30,881 bases of DNA from Pseudomonadota bacterium. GTDB lineage: Bacteria; Pseudomonadota; Gammaproteobacteria; Pseudomonadales; Pseudomonadaceae. Made by a program: the position numbers and the translations under genes. Below the pieces are notes generated by a model that was not told where the DNA came from, searched no databases, and worked only from the letters and a program-made list of their open reading frames with translations. The stretch is from positions 1 to 30,881 of the forward strand of contig JAEYXX010000077.1 of NCBI GenBank assembly GCA_023431055.1, written 5' to 3'. How positions within the stretch are numbered: the first letter of the stretch is position 1; every line of letters starts with the position of its first letter. Positions 1 through 7,313 of the stretch are shown piece by piece.

Positions 1-89
1 GCGCAAGGCACTAGAATCCGCAACCTATCCGATCGTCAGGCCGTGCTTACGTGCCGACGCCGTCTCACCTAATCGGCCAGGAGACCCAG

Positions 90-791
90 ATGGGCGCCCA
101 GTGGAAAGCCAAACCCAAAGAAGCCGCAGCCAATGCACGAGGCAAGATCTTCGGCAAGCTGGTGAAGGAAATCATGATCGCCGCGCGTAACGGCGCCGAC
201 CCAGACATGAACCCCAAGCTGCGCCTGGCCGTGCATCAGGCCAAGAAAGCCTCGATGCCCAAGGACACCCTGGAGCGCGCGATCAAGAAAGGCGCGGGCC
301 TGTCCGGTGAGGTGATCAACTACGAGCGTACCCTCTACGAAGGCTTCGCCCCGCATCAGGTGCCGGTGATCGTCGAGTGCCTGACCGACAACGTCAACCG
401 CACCGTGGCCGAGATCCGCGTGCTGTTCCGCAAGGGCCAGCTCGGTGCCTCCGGTTCGGTCAGCTGGGATTTCGACCATGTCGGCCTGATCGAGGCCAGC
501 ACCGACAGCGATGCCGACCCGGAACTGGCCGCCATCGAAGCCGGCGCCCAGGACTTCGTGCCCGATGACGAAGGCGCCACCCTGTTCATCACCGACCCGA
601 CCGATCTCGACGCCGTGTGCAAAGCGCTGCCGGAACAGGGCTTCACCGTCAACTCGGCCAAGCTCGGCTACCGTCCGAAGAATCCGGTGACCAGCCTGAC
701 GCCGGAGCAGATGGAAGAAGTCGAAGCCTTCCTCGAAGCCATCGACGGCCATGACGACGTGCAGAACGTCTACGTCGGCCTGGCTGGCTGA
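90..791 (+). CDS. YebC/PmpR-family DNA-binding regulator
   Basis: A 233-aa protein of the YebC/TACO1/PmpR family. Members bind DNA as regulators (PmpR in Pseudomonas quorum sensing) or help ribosomes pass proline stretches. The N-terminus [19 protein letters not shown] and the following [34 protein letters not shown] and YEGFAP stretches are the family's helical DNA-binding domain, followed by the acidic second and third domains. I chose ATG at 90 because AGGAGA lies just upstream and the conserved family start falls there. An in-frame GTG at 51 would add 13 residues unlike the family. The N-terminus resembles the shorter Pseudomonas paralogue more than canonical YebC (which starts MAGHSKW), so this is probably not PmpR itself. 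The exact regulatory target cannot be read from sequence. Confidence 0.9.
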   Translation: MGAQWKAKPKEAAANARGKIFGKLVKEIMIAARNGADPDMNPKLRLAVHQAKKASMPKDTLERAIKKGAGLSGEVINYERTLYEGFAPHQVPVIVECLTDNVNRTVAEIRVLFRKGQLGASGSVSWDFDHVGLIEASTDSDADPELAAIEAGAQDFVPDDEGATLFITDPTDLDAVCKALPEQGFTVNSAKLGYRPKNPVTSLTPEQMEEVEAFLEAIDGHDDVQNVYVGLAG

Positions 792-831
792 GATTTGCCG
801 GGCGCTCTGCACGGGCGCCCGCTGCTATCCG

Positions 832-1233
832 ATGAAAACTGCTCTACAGATCGCCGCCGCCTGCCTGTTCGACGAACGAGGCCGCCTGTTGCTGGTGCGC
901 AAGCGCAATACCCGCTTCTTCATGCTACCTGGCGGCAAACGCGAGCCGGGCGAGGATGCGCTGTCTGCGCTCGAGCGCGAGCTGTTCGAGGAACTGGAAC
1001 TGCAGATGGACACTGCAGCGCTACAACCGCTCGGCCAGTTCCACGCCCCTGCCGCCAATGAGGCCGACACCTGGGTGCAGGCCGACATCTATCGCGCCGC
1101 CCTGCCCCATGCCGTTCAAGCCGCCGCCGAGCTGGAAGAACTGCGCTGGCTCGATACCGCCCTGCCCCTGCCCGATGACCTGGCGCCGCTGCTTCGCGAA
1201 CAGGTCTTGCCGGCCCTGCAACGTCTTTCTTGA
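832..1233 (+). CDS. Nudix hydrolase
   Basis: A 133-aa single-domain Nudix protein, probably a nucleoside-diphosphate-X pyrophosphatase of MutT type. The Nudix box starts at G35 with E41, R49, E50, E53 and E54 in the expected G-x5-E-x7-RE-U-x-EE spacing, so the metal-binding glutamates are present. The usual glycine near the end of the box is E56, a deviation. The chosen ATG at 832 gives MKTALQIAAACLFDERGRLLLVRKR, a normal first strand. An upstream GTG/ATG extension in the same frame would overlap the previous gene and look non-homologous. The gene starts 40 bp after the YebC-type gene and may be cotranscribed, but I see no strong ribosome binding site. Substrate unknown. Confidence 0.85.
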   Translation: MKTALQIAAACLFDERGRLLLVRKRNTRFFMLPGGKREPGEDALSALERELFEELELQMDTAALQPLGQFHAPAANEADTWVQADIYRAALPHAVQAAAELEELRWLDTALPLPDDLAPLLREQVLPALQRLS

Positions 1234-1331
1234 TCCACGGCAACGCGCAGCCAGCTGTTCAGGCGTTAGGCTGCGCCGATAAACAGAACCATTCGCCTTG
1301 CCTGCAAACCCCATAGGAAACGAGGTTTGCC

Positions 1332-1661
1332 ATGAGTATCACGTCCGCCCAGATCTGCCAGGCCGCCGACCAGCTGCAGGGTTTCGTCGGCTTCAATGCC
1401 AAGACCGGCCAGTACCTGCTGCGTTTTTCCGAAGACAGCTTCGGCCTCGATGTGCCGGCCGAGACCATCACCCCCACCTGCGAATATGTCTGGCAGGCCG
1501 ATGATGCCGGCTTGATGCGTCTGGATCGCCAGCGCCTGGCCTGGCTGCAGGAGCAGCGCATCGATGACCGAGTCAATCTCAGCGAACCGTTGCGCGTGTA
1601 CCTGCGCCGCAGCGACCTGCCGGAAATTCGCGCCGAGCGGCGCCAACTGACGTCAGCCTGA
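1332..1661 (+). CDS. Conserved hypothetical protein, 109 aa
   Basis: I do not recognise this 109-aa protein. It has no signal peptide or membrane segment and is rich in Asp, Glu, Arg and Gln. It starts MSITSAQICQAADQLQGF and ends in an Arg-rich tail. The ATG at 1332 follows an AGGAAACGAGG stretch that can serve as the ribosome binding site. It lies 98 bp after the Nudix gene and 142 bp before the convergent FHA gene. Codon use is like the neighbours, so I take it as a real gene. It is probably cytoplasmic; function unknown. Confidence 0.7.
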   Translation: MSITSAQICQAADQLQGFVGFNAKTGQYLLRFSEDSFGLDVPAETITPTCEYVWQADDAGLMRLDRQRLAWLQEQRIDDRVNLSEPLRVYLRRSDLPEIRAERRQLTSA

Positions 1662-1755
1662 GATTCAGCGTGTTTCGAGGCATTCGGTGCGCACCAACCC
1701 ACCGGACCACAACGGCGGGGTACCTCCGCCCTGCGACACAACCGCCACCCCATAG

Positions 1756-1772
1756 GGCGGGTGCAACCCGCC
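1756..1772. repeat. Hairpin repeat between convergent genes
   Basis: GGCGGGT and ACCCGCC arms with a GCA loop form a perfect 7-bp stem. GGTGCGCACC, itself a palindrome, lies at about 1686-1695. The pair sits between the convergent 109-aa gene and the FHA gene. Similar GGTGCGC-cored hairpins recur at 8595 and 11718. It looks like a short extragenic palindromic repeat and may also act as a bidirectional terminator, although no T-run follows. Confidence 0.6.
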
Positions 1773-1803
1773 ACAGCGGCTCTATCGTGCGACGCGCCCC
1801 GCC

Positions 1804-2706
1804 TCAGCCCAATAGCCGCACCGCAACAGCACCGAGGCCGACGCCGATCAGCAGCAGTACGATCCCACCCAGCCACAGCTTGCCCGCACTGTTCGCAGGT
1901 GGTGCGACAACCGGCGCCGGTTTGGCCTGAGCCGCACGCAGCGGATTAGCCGCCGCCGGCGCAGCCTTGGCACTGCCGCGCGCCGCCTGCGGTACCGGGG
2001 CAATCTGCGTGGCGCCGCCAGCCGCCTTGGCAGCCAGCGCAGGCGGCAGGTCCGCCACGCGCATGAACTGGGTGGCATCCTCGTCGGGCGCATCGCTCAC
2101 GTTCACCTTCGGCCCGATCACCAGCAGCGTCACCGTGCCCATCTTCAACTGATCGCCCGGTTGTAGCACGGCGGTCCTGACCTTCTGCTGGTTGACCATC
2201 ACGCCGTTGGCCGAGGCAAGATCCTTGACCTCCAGCACGTCGTCCTTGAGAAAGAACTCGCAATGCCGGCGCGACAGTTCCAGATCGCTGAAGCACAGCT
2301 CGCACTTGCTCGAACGGCCGAAGGTCATCGAGCCGTGGATATGAAACTTGCGCCCCTGGTGCTCGCCCTGGATCACCTGCAGAAACCAGCGTGGCGCGGC
2401 GGCCTCGGGCCGGGTCGCGCTCTTCGCCGGGTCGACCAGCTGCAGCTCGACGGCGCCCAGGCGCAGGCGATCACCGTCACGCAGCTGAAAGCGTGTACCG
2501 ACGCGCTGGTCGTTGACCCAGGTGGCGCCCTGACCGGCATCGCTCAGGTAGTAGTAGCCGTGATCCTGGCGGATCTCGGCGTGGAAGCTGGCGATTCCGG
2601 CATCGCCAAGCACCAGCTGGTTGCGGCTGTCCTGGCCGATGGTCAGGCGTTCGTCGGTCAGCCAGACCGGCGCTTGGCGGTTATCCAGGAACTGCAGTCT
2701 GAGCAT
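1804..2706 (-). CDS. Twin-FHA membrane-anchored protein
   Basis: A 300-aa protein with two forkhead-associated domains, a Pro/Ala-rich linker and one C-terminal membrane segment (about 277-297). FHA domains bind phosphothreonine. The second domain (about 125-198) keeps the binding residues: G130-R131, S145-R-R-H148 and N167-G168. The first (about 20-90) is degenerate: GQ replaces GR, the S-R-x-H position reads A-S-F-H42, and no N-G pair is present. A short acidic DEDATQF stretch near residue 208 could be a phosphorylation site, by loose analogy with GarA-type threonines. The ATG at 2706 has GAGG upstream and follows the kinase stop by 15 bp. It is probably the reader or effector of the adjacent kinase and phosphatase. 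With a C-terminal anchor, the FHA domains would be cytoplasmic. Confidence 0.85.
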   Translation of the reverse strand: MLRLQFLDNRQAPVWLTDERLTIGQDSRNQLVLGDAGIASFHAEIRQDHGYYYLSDAGQGATWVNDQRVGTRFQLRDGDRLRLGAVELQLVDPAKSATRPEAAAPRWFLQVIQGEHQGRKFHIHGSMTFGRSSKCELCFSDLELSRRHCEFFLKDDVLEVKDLASANGVMVNQQKVRTAVLQPGDQLKMGTVTLLVIGPKVNVSDAPDEDATQFMRVADLPPALAAKAAGGATQIAPVPQAARGSAKAAPAAANPLRAAQAKPAPVVAPPANSAGKLWLGGIVLLLIGVGLGAVAVRLLG

Positions 2707-2721
2707 CGTGGTCGCCTCGGG

Positions 2722-4206
2722 TCAGTCGAATAGATTGTTTAGCAAGCGCTTGATCGGGTTCTGCTGGGCCGGCGGCGCGCTGCGCGGCCGACTCGCCGCC
2801 TGGCTGCTGCGCACGCGCTGCTGGTGACCGTCGTAGAGCGCCAGCAGGCGTTCGTTGTCGGGTTCGGCCTCCAGCCCCTGCTTGATCTGCTCAAGCGCCA
2901 GGTTGTATTCGCGCCGTGCATAGGCCGCCTCGCTCTGTTCGATGAAACGCTGCGCCACCCGGTTGATGCCAGCCAGGGCCAGCAGGTTGTCCGGCTCCCA
3001 ACCAAGCACCTGGCGGAAGTAATGCACCGCGCTGTCGTCCTCGGGCAGGATCAGCAAGCCCTCGCCGAGGCGTTGCTCGGCCAGGTCGAGATACTGCTGG
3101 ATACGTGCCTGCAGTACGCGCTGCAGACCGTCGTTGGCCTGCTGGTTGCCCTCGTCCAGGGCCAGCGTCTGGCGAAAATAGTAGTCGGCGTTGTCTTGCG
3201 CCGGGGTCAGCAGGTGCCCCTCGCTCAAACGCGTTTCAGCCAGCGCGAGCAACCCGGCGATGCGCTGCTGCAGCTGCCAGTAGTAGCCACCTGCGCTACT
3301 CACGGCTAGCAACAGCAGGCCAAGCACGGCCCAGGGCAGCCAGCGCCGCCGGGAGGGGCGAGGCGGCAGGCTGACAGCCGGGCTCAGACGGGTCTGGTCC
3401 TGCTCGGCGTCCTGCAGCTCATCGAGGCTGGCCAGCAGCACGTGGCAGTCGGCGAAGCGATCTTGCGGGTCCTTGGCCAGCATGCGGTCGAGTAACCACT
3501 GCAGCTCGCCCAGAGGCTCCGGCAGCGGTGGCGCCTCCAGCTGCAGCTGGTTCATCAGGGTCTGGGTGTAGTTCCCGCCGCGAAAGGGGTTATGCCCGCT
3601 GAGCATTTCCAGCAGGATTACGCCGAGGCTGTAGATGTCGCTGCGTGCATCCAGCGCCTGACACTGCGCCTGCTCGGGGCTGCTGTAAGCCGGGCTGCCA
3701 ACGGCAATGCCGGACTGAGTCAGTTCACTGTCGAGCTGCAGCGCCTTGGCCACGCCGAAATCGGTGAGTACAGCGGTGCCATCGTCGCGGAACAGGATGT
3801 TGCCGGGCTTGATATCGCGGTGCACCAGGCCCTTGTCGTGTACCAGCGCCAGGGCGCTGGCGATCTGCCGGACGATACGCAGCGCACGTGCCGGCTCCAG
3901 GCGCTGTCCCTTGAACTGGGCCAGATCGCCGCCCGCCAGGTATTCCATGGCGAGAAAGTGGCGGCCATCGTCCAGTTGGTCGATGCGGTAGATGGTGATG
4001 ATCGAAGGATGCTGCAGGGAGGCGACAGTATGGCCTTCCTTGATGAACCGCTGGGTGAAGGCGGCGTCCTCACGGTGCAGCAGCACCTTGAGCGCCACCT
4101 GGCGCTGCAATGCCTGCTCGGTCGCCAGATAGACCTCAGCCATGCCGCCTTTGCCGAGGCGATGATGAATGCTGTAACCGGGTACGCTGATGGAAGGCTG
4201 GCTCAT
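2722..4206 (-). CDS. Membrane Ser/Thr protein kinase with repeat-containing outer domain
   Basis: A 494-aa eukaryote-like (Hanks-type) kinase. The kinase domain (about 10-265) is intact: glycine loop GKGGMAEVY at 18-26, K40, catalytic HRDIKPGN with D131 and N136, DFG at 149-151, and SPE at 176-178. A proline/arginine linker leads to one membrane helix at about 289-308. The outer part holds three TPR-like repeats, each with an Ala/Leu helix, a Tyr-x-x-Arg-Gln or similar helix and a closing 'EPDN'-type turn; it may sense a cell-envelope signal. I chose ATG at 4206, 16 bp after the phosphatase stop. The longer upstream frame overlaps the phosphatase and reads as noise. It is shorter than T6SS PpkA (about 1000 aa) and has no VWA domain. 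Confidence 0.9.
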   Translation of the reverse strand: MSQPSISVPGYSIHHRLGKGGMAEVYLATEQALQRQVALKVLLHREDAAFTQRFIKEGHTVASLQHPSIITIYRIDQLDDGRHFLAMEYLAGGDLAQFKGQRLEPARALRIVRQIASALALVHDKGLVHRDIKPGNILFRDDGTAVLTDFGVAKALQLDSELTQSGIAVGSPAYSSPEQAQCQALDARSDIYSLGVILLEMLSGHNPFRGGNYTQTLMNQLQLEAPPLPEPLGELQWLLDRMLAKDPQDRFADCHVLLASLDELQDAEQDQTRLSPAVSLPPRPSRRRWLPWAVLGLLLLAVSSAGGYYWQLQQRIAGLLALAETRLSEGHLLTPAQDNADYYFRQTLALDEGNQQANDGLQRVLQARIQQYLDLAEQRLGEGLLILPEDDSAVHYFRQVLGWEPDNLLALAGINRVAQRFIEQSEAAYARREYNLALEQIKQGLEAEPDNERLLALYDGHQQRVRSSQAASRPRSAPPAQQNPIKRLLNNLFD

Positions 4207-4222
4207 GCGGCTCGACTGGCGC

Positions 4223-5011
4223 TTAGGGTTGAAGGGACTTGAACAGCTTGCGCAGCAGACCGGGGGGCCGCGCTTCATGGGGCTCGGCAGCCGGGCCAAG
4301 GCCCAGGACGATGCAGCTGATATTGTCTCTGCCGCCATGGCTATTAGCCAGCCCCACCAGTTGCTCGACCATCGCCTCCAGCGTGGCCGCTTCGGCGCAA
4401 CAGTGCTGGATGGCCGCGTCGTCCAGCTCGTTGGTCAGCCCGTCGCTGCACAGCAGCAGCAATTCGTCCGGCGCCAGCCGGGCGCGCAGGAGGCCGACAT
4501 CAGGCGCCTGCCCCACCTGCCCCAGGCACTGCAGAATGACGTTGCGACGCGGGTGCTCACGCGCCTCCTCGGCGCTCATCTGGCCGGCGTCGACCATGGC
4601 CTGGACCCAACTGTGGTCGTGAGTGAGCTGCTCGATATGTTCGCAACCGATGCGATAGGCGCGGCTGTCGCCGACCCAGGCCAGCTCGAACTCCTCCCCG
4701 TCCAGACGTACGGCAACCAGGGTGCTGCCCATGCCAGCCTCGTCCGCAACGGGCTGCGCCGCCGCTACGATTGCCAGATGGGCGGCATGCACCGCCGCCA
4801 GCAGCGCCTCGCCCTGTTGCACGGCGCCCACCAGTTCCTCCAGCGCCAGGGCACTGGCCACCTCACCACGCGCGTGCCCGCCCATGCCATCGGCCAACGC
4901 CCACAGCCCCAGATCGGGACGGCAGGCCAGGGCATCCTCGTTATGCGTGCGTACCTGGCCGGCAACGCTCTGCGCAGCGAAGACCACGGATACAGGGGAA
5001 GGCTGAGACAC
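4223..5011 (-). CDS. PP2C-type Ser/Thr phosphatase
   Basis: A 262-aa PPM/PP2C phosphatase of the Stp/PppA type, expected to reverse the neighbouring kinase's phosphorylations. The metal-binding motifs are visible: THNED with D26, LADGMGG with D41-G42, the WVGDSRAY and LTHDHS blocks, CSDGLTN, and the C-terminal GRDNISC motif. No signal peptide or membrane segment is seen, so it is cytoplasmic. The start is GTG at 5009-5011, preceded by AAGGATT at a good distance. It is the first gene of a three-gene operon (phosphatase, kinase, FHA protein) with gaps of only 15-16 bp. The 5' region contains the 5028 and 5106 repeats described separately. Confidence 0.92.
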   Translation of the reverse strand: MSQPSPVSVVFAAQSVAGQVRTHNEDALACRPDLGLWALADGMGGHARGEVASALALEELVGAVQQGEALLAAVHAAHLAIVAAAQPVADEAGMGSTLVAVRLDGEEFELAWVGDSRAYRIGCEHIEQLTHDHSWVQAMVDAGQMSAEEAREHPRRNVILQCLGQVGQAPDVGLLRARLAPDELLLLCSDGLTNELDDAAIQHCCAEAATLEAMVEQLVGLANSHGGRDNISCIVLGLGPAAEPHEARPPGLLRKLFKSLQP

Positions 5012-5027
5012 GCGGCGAATCCTTGAG

Positions 5028-5122
5028 CAAAATGCGATTGCCCATGATGCGGCGACGCGAACGGGCTGTCACCGCCCGCGAAGCCGTAAATGCGCAACCG
5101 TTAACCAAAATGCGATGGTTAA
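5028..5122. promoter_or_regulatory. Direct repeat and dyad in divergent promoter region
   Basis: The 11-mer CAAAATGCGAT occurs at 5028-5038 and again at 5106-5116. The second copy is embedded in a perfect inverted repeat, TTAACCA (5101-5107) and TGGTTAA (5116-5122), with an 8-base spacer. The region separates the divergent PP2C and GNAT genes. It looks like an operator, but no binding protein can be named. Confidence 0.4.
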
Positions 5123-5153
5123 ATACGTCACCAGATCCTTCCCACCTGCCGCC

Positions 5154-5564
5154 ATGATCACACCGCACTTTCGCCACCTGCCCCTGCAGCTGCGACCTCT
5201 GGTCGACAAGTTCTACCGCGACCACCGCTCGCCGATGCGCAGCCAGGCGGGGGATGAACTGTGGGTGGCGCAAAGCGCCAGCGAGATCGTCGCCGCCCTG
5301 AGCCTTCGCCCGCTAGCAGGCGGGCAGTGGCTGACCGGCCTGTTCGTCGCCCCTGCGCTGCGACGCCAAGGCGTGGCAGCAGCGCTGCTCGGCCACAGCC
5401 TGGCGCTGCATCCCGAGCCCGTCTGGCTGTTCTGTCATCCCGAGCTGCGCAGCTTCTATCAGCGCCTGGGCTTCGAGGACTGTCAAAGCCTGCCGACCGA
5501 GCTGGCCGTGCGGCTGACCCGCTATCAGCGCACCAAATCGCTAATCCCGCTGCGCATCCACTGA
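5154..5564 (+). CDS. GNAT-family N-acetyltransferase
   Basis: A 136-aa single-domain GNAT acetyltransferase that would transfer acetyl from acetyl-CoA to an amine. The pattern is clear: strand WVAQSASEIVAALSLRP, strand WLTGLFVAPALRRQGVAAALL carrying the acetyl-CoA pyrophosphate loop RRQGVA, and a late F-Y-x-x-L-G-F-E block. I prefer ATG at 5154 (MITPHFRHLP). An ATG at 5115 in frame lies inside the inverted repeat of the promoter region and would add 13 residues without family character. It is divergent from the phosphatase operon. Substrate unknown. Confidence 0.8.
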   Translation: MITPHFRHLPLQLRPLVDKFYRDHRSPMRSQAGDELWVAQSASEIVAALSLRPLAGGQWLTGLFVAPALRRQGVAAALLGHSLALHPEPVWLFCHPELRSFYQRLGFEDCQSLPTELAVRLTRYQRTKSLIPLRIH

Positions 5565-5672
5565 GCAGCCTGTCGCCTTGGGCAAAAATACTGGCACTTT
5601 GCTCAGGAATGCCCCTTGCCATCCGCGGTCCAAGCTCTGCATGCTTGCGTCATAACAACGAATAGTAATGCC

Positions 5673-6710
5673 ATGCCGACCCAGACCGCTCGCCTGCTCA
5701 AGCGCCTGCGCAATGACTTTCAGCTGTCGATCATCACCCTGATGGGGCTGTTCGGCGTTATCGGCATTTCGCCTTATGCCATCTACCGCCTGCTGGAAGG
5801 CAACTACCTGGTCGGTATCGCCGACACCATCATCGTCCTGTCCACGCTCTTTGCCGTGCGCTATGCCTGGCTCACCCGGGATACGGTCAAACCTGGCATT
5901 TTCCTGGCAGCCGTGCTCTCTATCGCCGCCACGCTGATCGCCATCAACCTGGGGGTCAATGGCCTGTTCTGGATCTATCCGCTGATCCTGTTCAACTTCT
6001 TCATGGTCACCCCTGGCAAGGCCTTGCTCGCCAGTTCGCTGGTTCTGGGCAGCCTGACCAGCCATGCTCTGCTGATACCCGGCAGCGTGTTCGAAAGCCA
6101 CTATCAGATGGTGTCATTCCTGGTCACCTGCATGATGGCCAGCGTGCTCAGCTTCATTTTCGCCTTCCGTACTCGCAATCAGCGCGACCGCCTGCAGGAG
6201 ATGGTTCTGCATGACCCGCTGACCGGCGCCCGCAACCGCAGGGCCATGAACGAAGAACTGAAGATCGCCATGGCCAGCCACCGCCGCCACAGTGACAGCT
6301 ACGGACTGCTGGTGATGGACCTGGATCACTTCAAACAGATCAACGACCGCTTTGGCCATCATGTCGGCGACCAGGTACTGGTGGCCTTCGTCGAGCTGAT
6401 CAAGCGCTGCTCGCGCAAGGAAGACCGCCTGTTTCGCTTCGGTGGTGAAGAATTTCTGCTCTTGCTGCCCAACACCGACACAGAGGGTCTGCGCACTGCC
6501 GCGCGGCATCTGCTGGACAAGGTCGCCAGTGAACTGGAAAGTCCGGGCGGCGCGGTCACCGTCTCCATCGGCGGCGCCATCCTGCATAGCGGCGAACATT
6601 GGGAAGGCTGGCTGCAGCGCGCCGATGAATGCCTCTACCGGGCCAAAAGCGAAGGACGTAACCGCGCCGTGATCGCCGACAGCCTGAACCAGGCTGCCGC
6701 CGCGTCATGA
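5673..6710 (+). CDS. Membrane diguanylate cyclase (GGDEF)
   Basis: A 345-aa enzyme that would make cyclic di-GMP from two GTP. The N-terminal half (about 20-175) has five or six hydrophobic helices with no recognised sensor domain. A short linker leads to the GGDEF domain (about 185-340). The active-site motif is GGEEF at 257-261, and an RxxD product-inhibition site (RKED, 248-251) sits five residues before it, so it should be active and feedback-inhibited. I chose ATG at 5673 (MPTQTARLLKRL), which precedes the first membrane helix. It converges with a small secreted-protein gene only 4 bp downstream. The sensed signal is unknown; the helices may respond to a membrane or redox cue. Confidence 0.9.
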   Translation: MPTQTARLLKRLRNDFQLSIITLMGLFGVIGISPYAIYRLLEGNYLVGIADTIIVLSTLFAVRYAWLTRDTVKPGIFLAAVLSIAATLIAINLGVNGLFWIYPLILFNFFMVTPGKALLASSLVLGSLTSHALLIPGSVFESHYQMVSFLVTCMMASVLSFIFAFRTRNQRDRLQEMVLHDPLTGARNRRAMNEELKIAMASHRRHSDSYGLLVMDLDHFKQINDRFGHHVGDQVLVAFVELIKRCSRKEDRLFRFGGEEFLLLLPNTDTEGLRTAARHLLDKVASELESPGGAVTVSIGGAILHSGEHWEGWLQRADECLYRAKSEGRNRAVIADSLNQAAAAS

Positions 6711-6714
6711 GGTC

Positions 6715-7041
6715 TCAGCGGCTGCGTTGTTGCTGATAACGGCCACTGCCTGGCTGACGCTCGATGATCAATCCACCCGGATATTCGATGCTCTGCCGAA
6801 TCCCACCGCGCGTCTCGACAGACTGACTGCCATAGCGGCTCTCCTGACGCACGCTGCCCTGCGGCAGACGCTGCCCGCCATAGAGGTTGTGCTGCTCATA
6901 ACTCGACGAGCCCGAAACGCTGCCGCTGGCACCGGGGCTGACGTAGCTCTTGGGAATGACGCGAATGGTCTGCGGCTGATCGGCGAACGCAGCACTGGCG
7001 AACGCCGTCGTCAGGATCAGTACAAGCGAGCGAATGAACAT
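6715..7041 (-). CDS. Small exported hypothetical protein
   Basis: A 108-aa protein with a Sec signal peptide: charged start MFIRS, hydrophobic core LVLILTTAFASAAF and likely cleavage after AFA. The mature part is short, polar and rich in Gly, Ser, Gln, Arg and Tyr, with no cysteine and no recognised domain. The ATG at 7041 has GGGAG seven bases upstream; a TTG two codons earlier is possible but less likely. It is expected in the periplasm. Family unknown to me. Confidence 0.75.
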   Translation of the reverse strand: MFIRSLVLILTTAFASAAFADQPQTIRVIPKSYVSPGASGSVSGSSSYEQHNLYGGQRLPQGSVRQESRYGSQSVETRGGIRQSIEYPGGLIIERQPGSGRYQQQRSR

Positions 7042-7148
7042 GAGCAACTCCCATCTGAGTCAGGGCCAGACGTCACGCGCCTGAGCCGAAAACCATCATC
7101 ACACCGGCTTTGACAGCAACGCGAGGGAATTTTCAGCACTGATACGAC

Positions 7149-7174
7149 AAAGGGTCAGCCGAAGCTGACCCTTT
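7149..7174 (-). terminator. Intrinsic terminator of tRNA-Thr
   Basis: A perfect 11-bp stem (AAAGGGTCAGC / GCTGACCCTTT) closes on a 4-base loop that reads TTCG on the transcribed minus strand, a very stable tetraloop. It begins about 9 bases after the CCA end of the tRNA gene. The 3' arm ends in TTT followed by GTCG, so the U-tract is short. Confidence 0.8.
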
Positions 7175-7182
7175 GCTGGAAA

Positions 7183-7258
7183 TGGTGCCGGAGATAGGAA
7201 TCGAACCTACGACCTTCGCGTTACGAGTGCGCTGCTCTACCGACTGAGCTACACCGGC
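7183..7258 (-). tRNA. tRNA-Thr (anticodon CGU)
   Basis: A 76-nt tRNA with encoded CCA, reading ACG. On the minus strand: acceptor GCCGGTG, D-stem GCTC/GAGC, anticodon CGT at 7225-7223 within loop CTCGTAA, T-arm GTAGG-TTCGATT-CCTAT, then CTCCGGC-A-CCA. G1-C72, C2-G71, G35 and U36 fit threonyl identity. A37 follows U36, the context for t6A, whose precursor the Sua5-type enzyme at 19702 would make. Two oddities: position 6 and 67 are both U, and the anticodon stem has only three Watson-Crick pairs (G27-A43 and A31-C39 do not pair). Confidence 0.97.
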
Positions 7259-7272
7259 GGGAAAACGTCGGC

Positions 7273-7301
7273 ATTATGCGAGTTACCACGCTCGCGCTCA
7301 A
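7273..7301 (-). promoter_or_regulatory. Sigma-70 promoter of tRNA-Thr
   Basis: On the minus strand TTGAGC (-35, 7301-7296) and CATAAT (-10, 7278-7273) are separated by exactly 17 bases. The -10 element ends 14 bases before the mature tRNA 5' end. It lies in the short gap after the cvfB-like gene stop, so the tRNA has its own promoter. Confidence 0.75.
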
Positions 7302-7313
7302 GTCGCTGCGACG

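Noticed and set aside
69..812. Long minus-strand open frame opposite the YebC-type gene
   Set aside because: It mirrors the codon pattern of a clear YebC-family gene on the plus strand and shows no domain or start signal.
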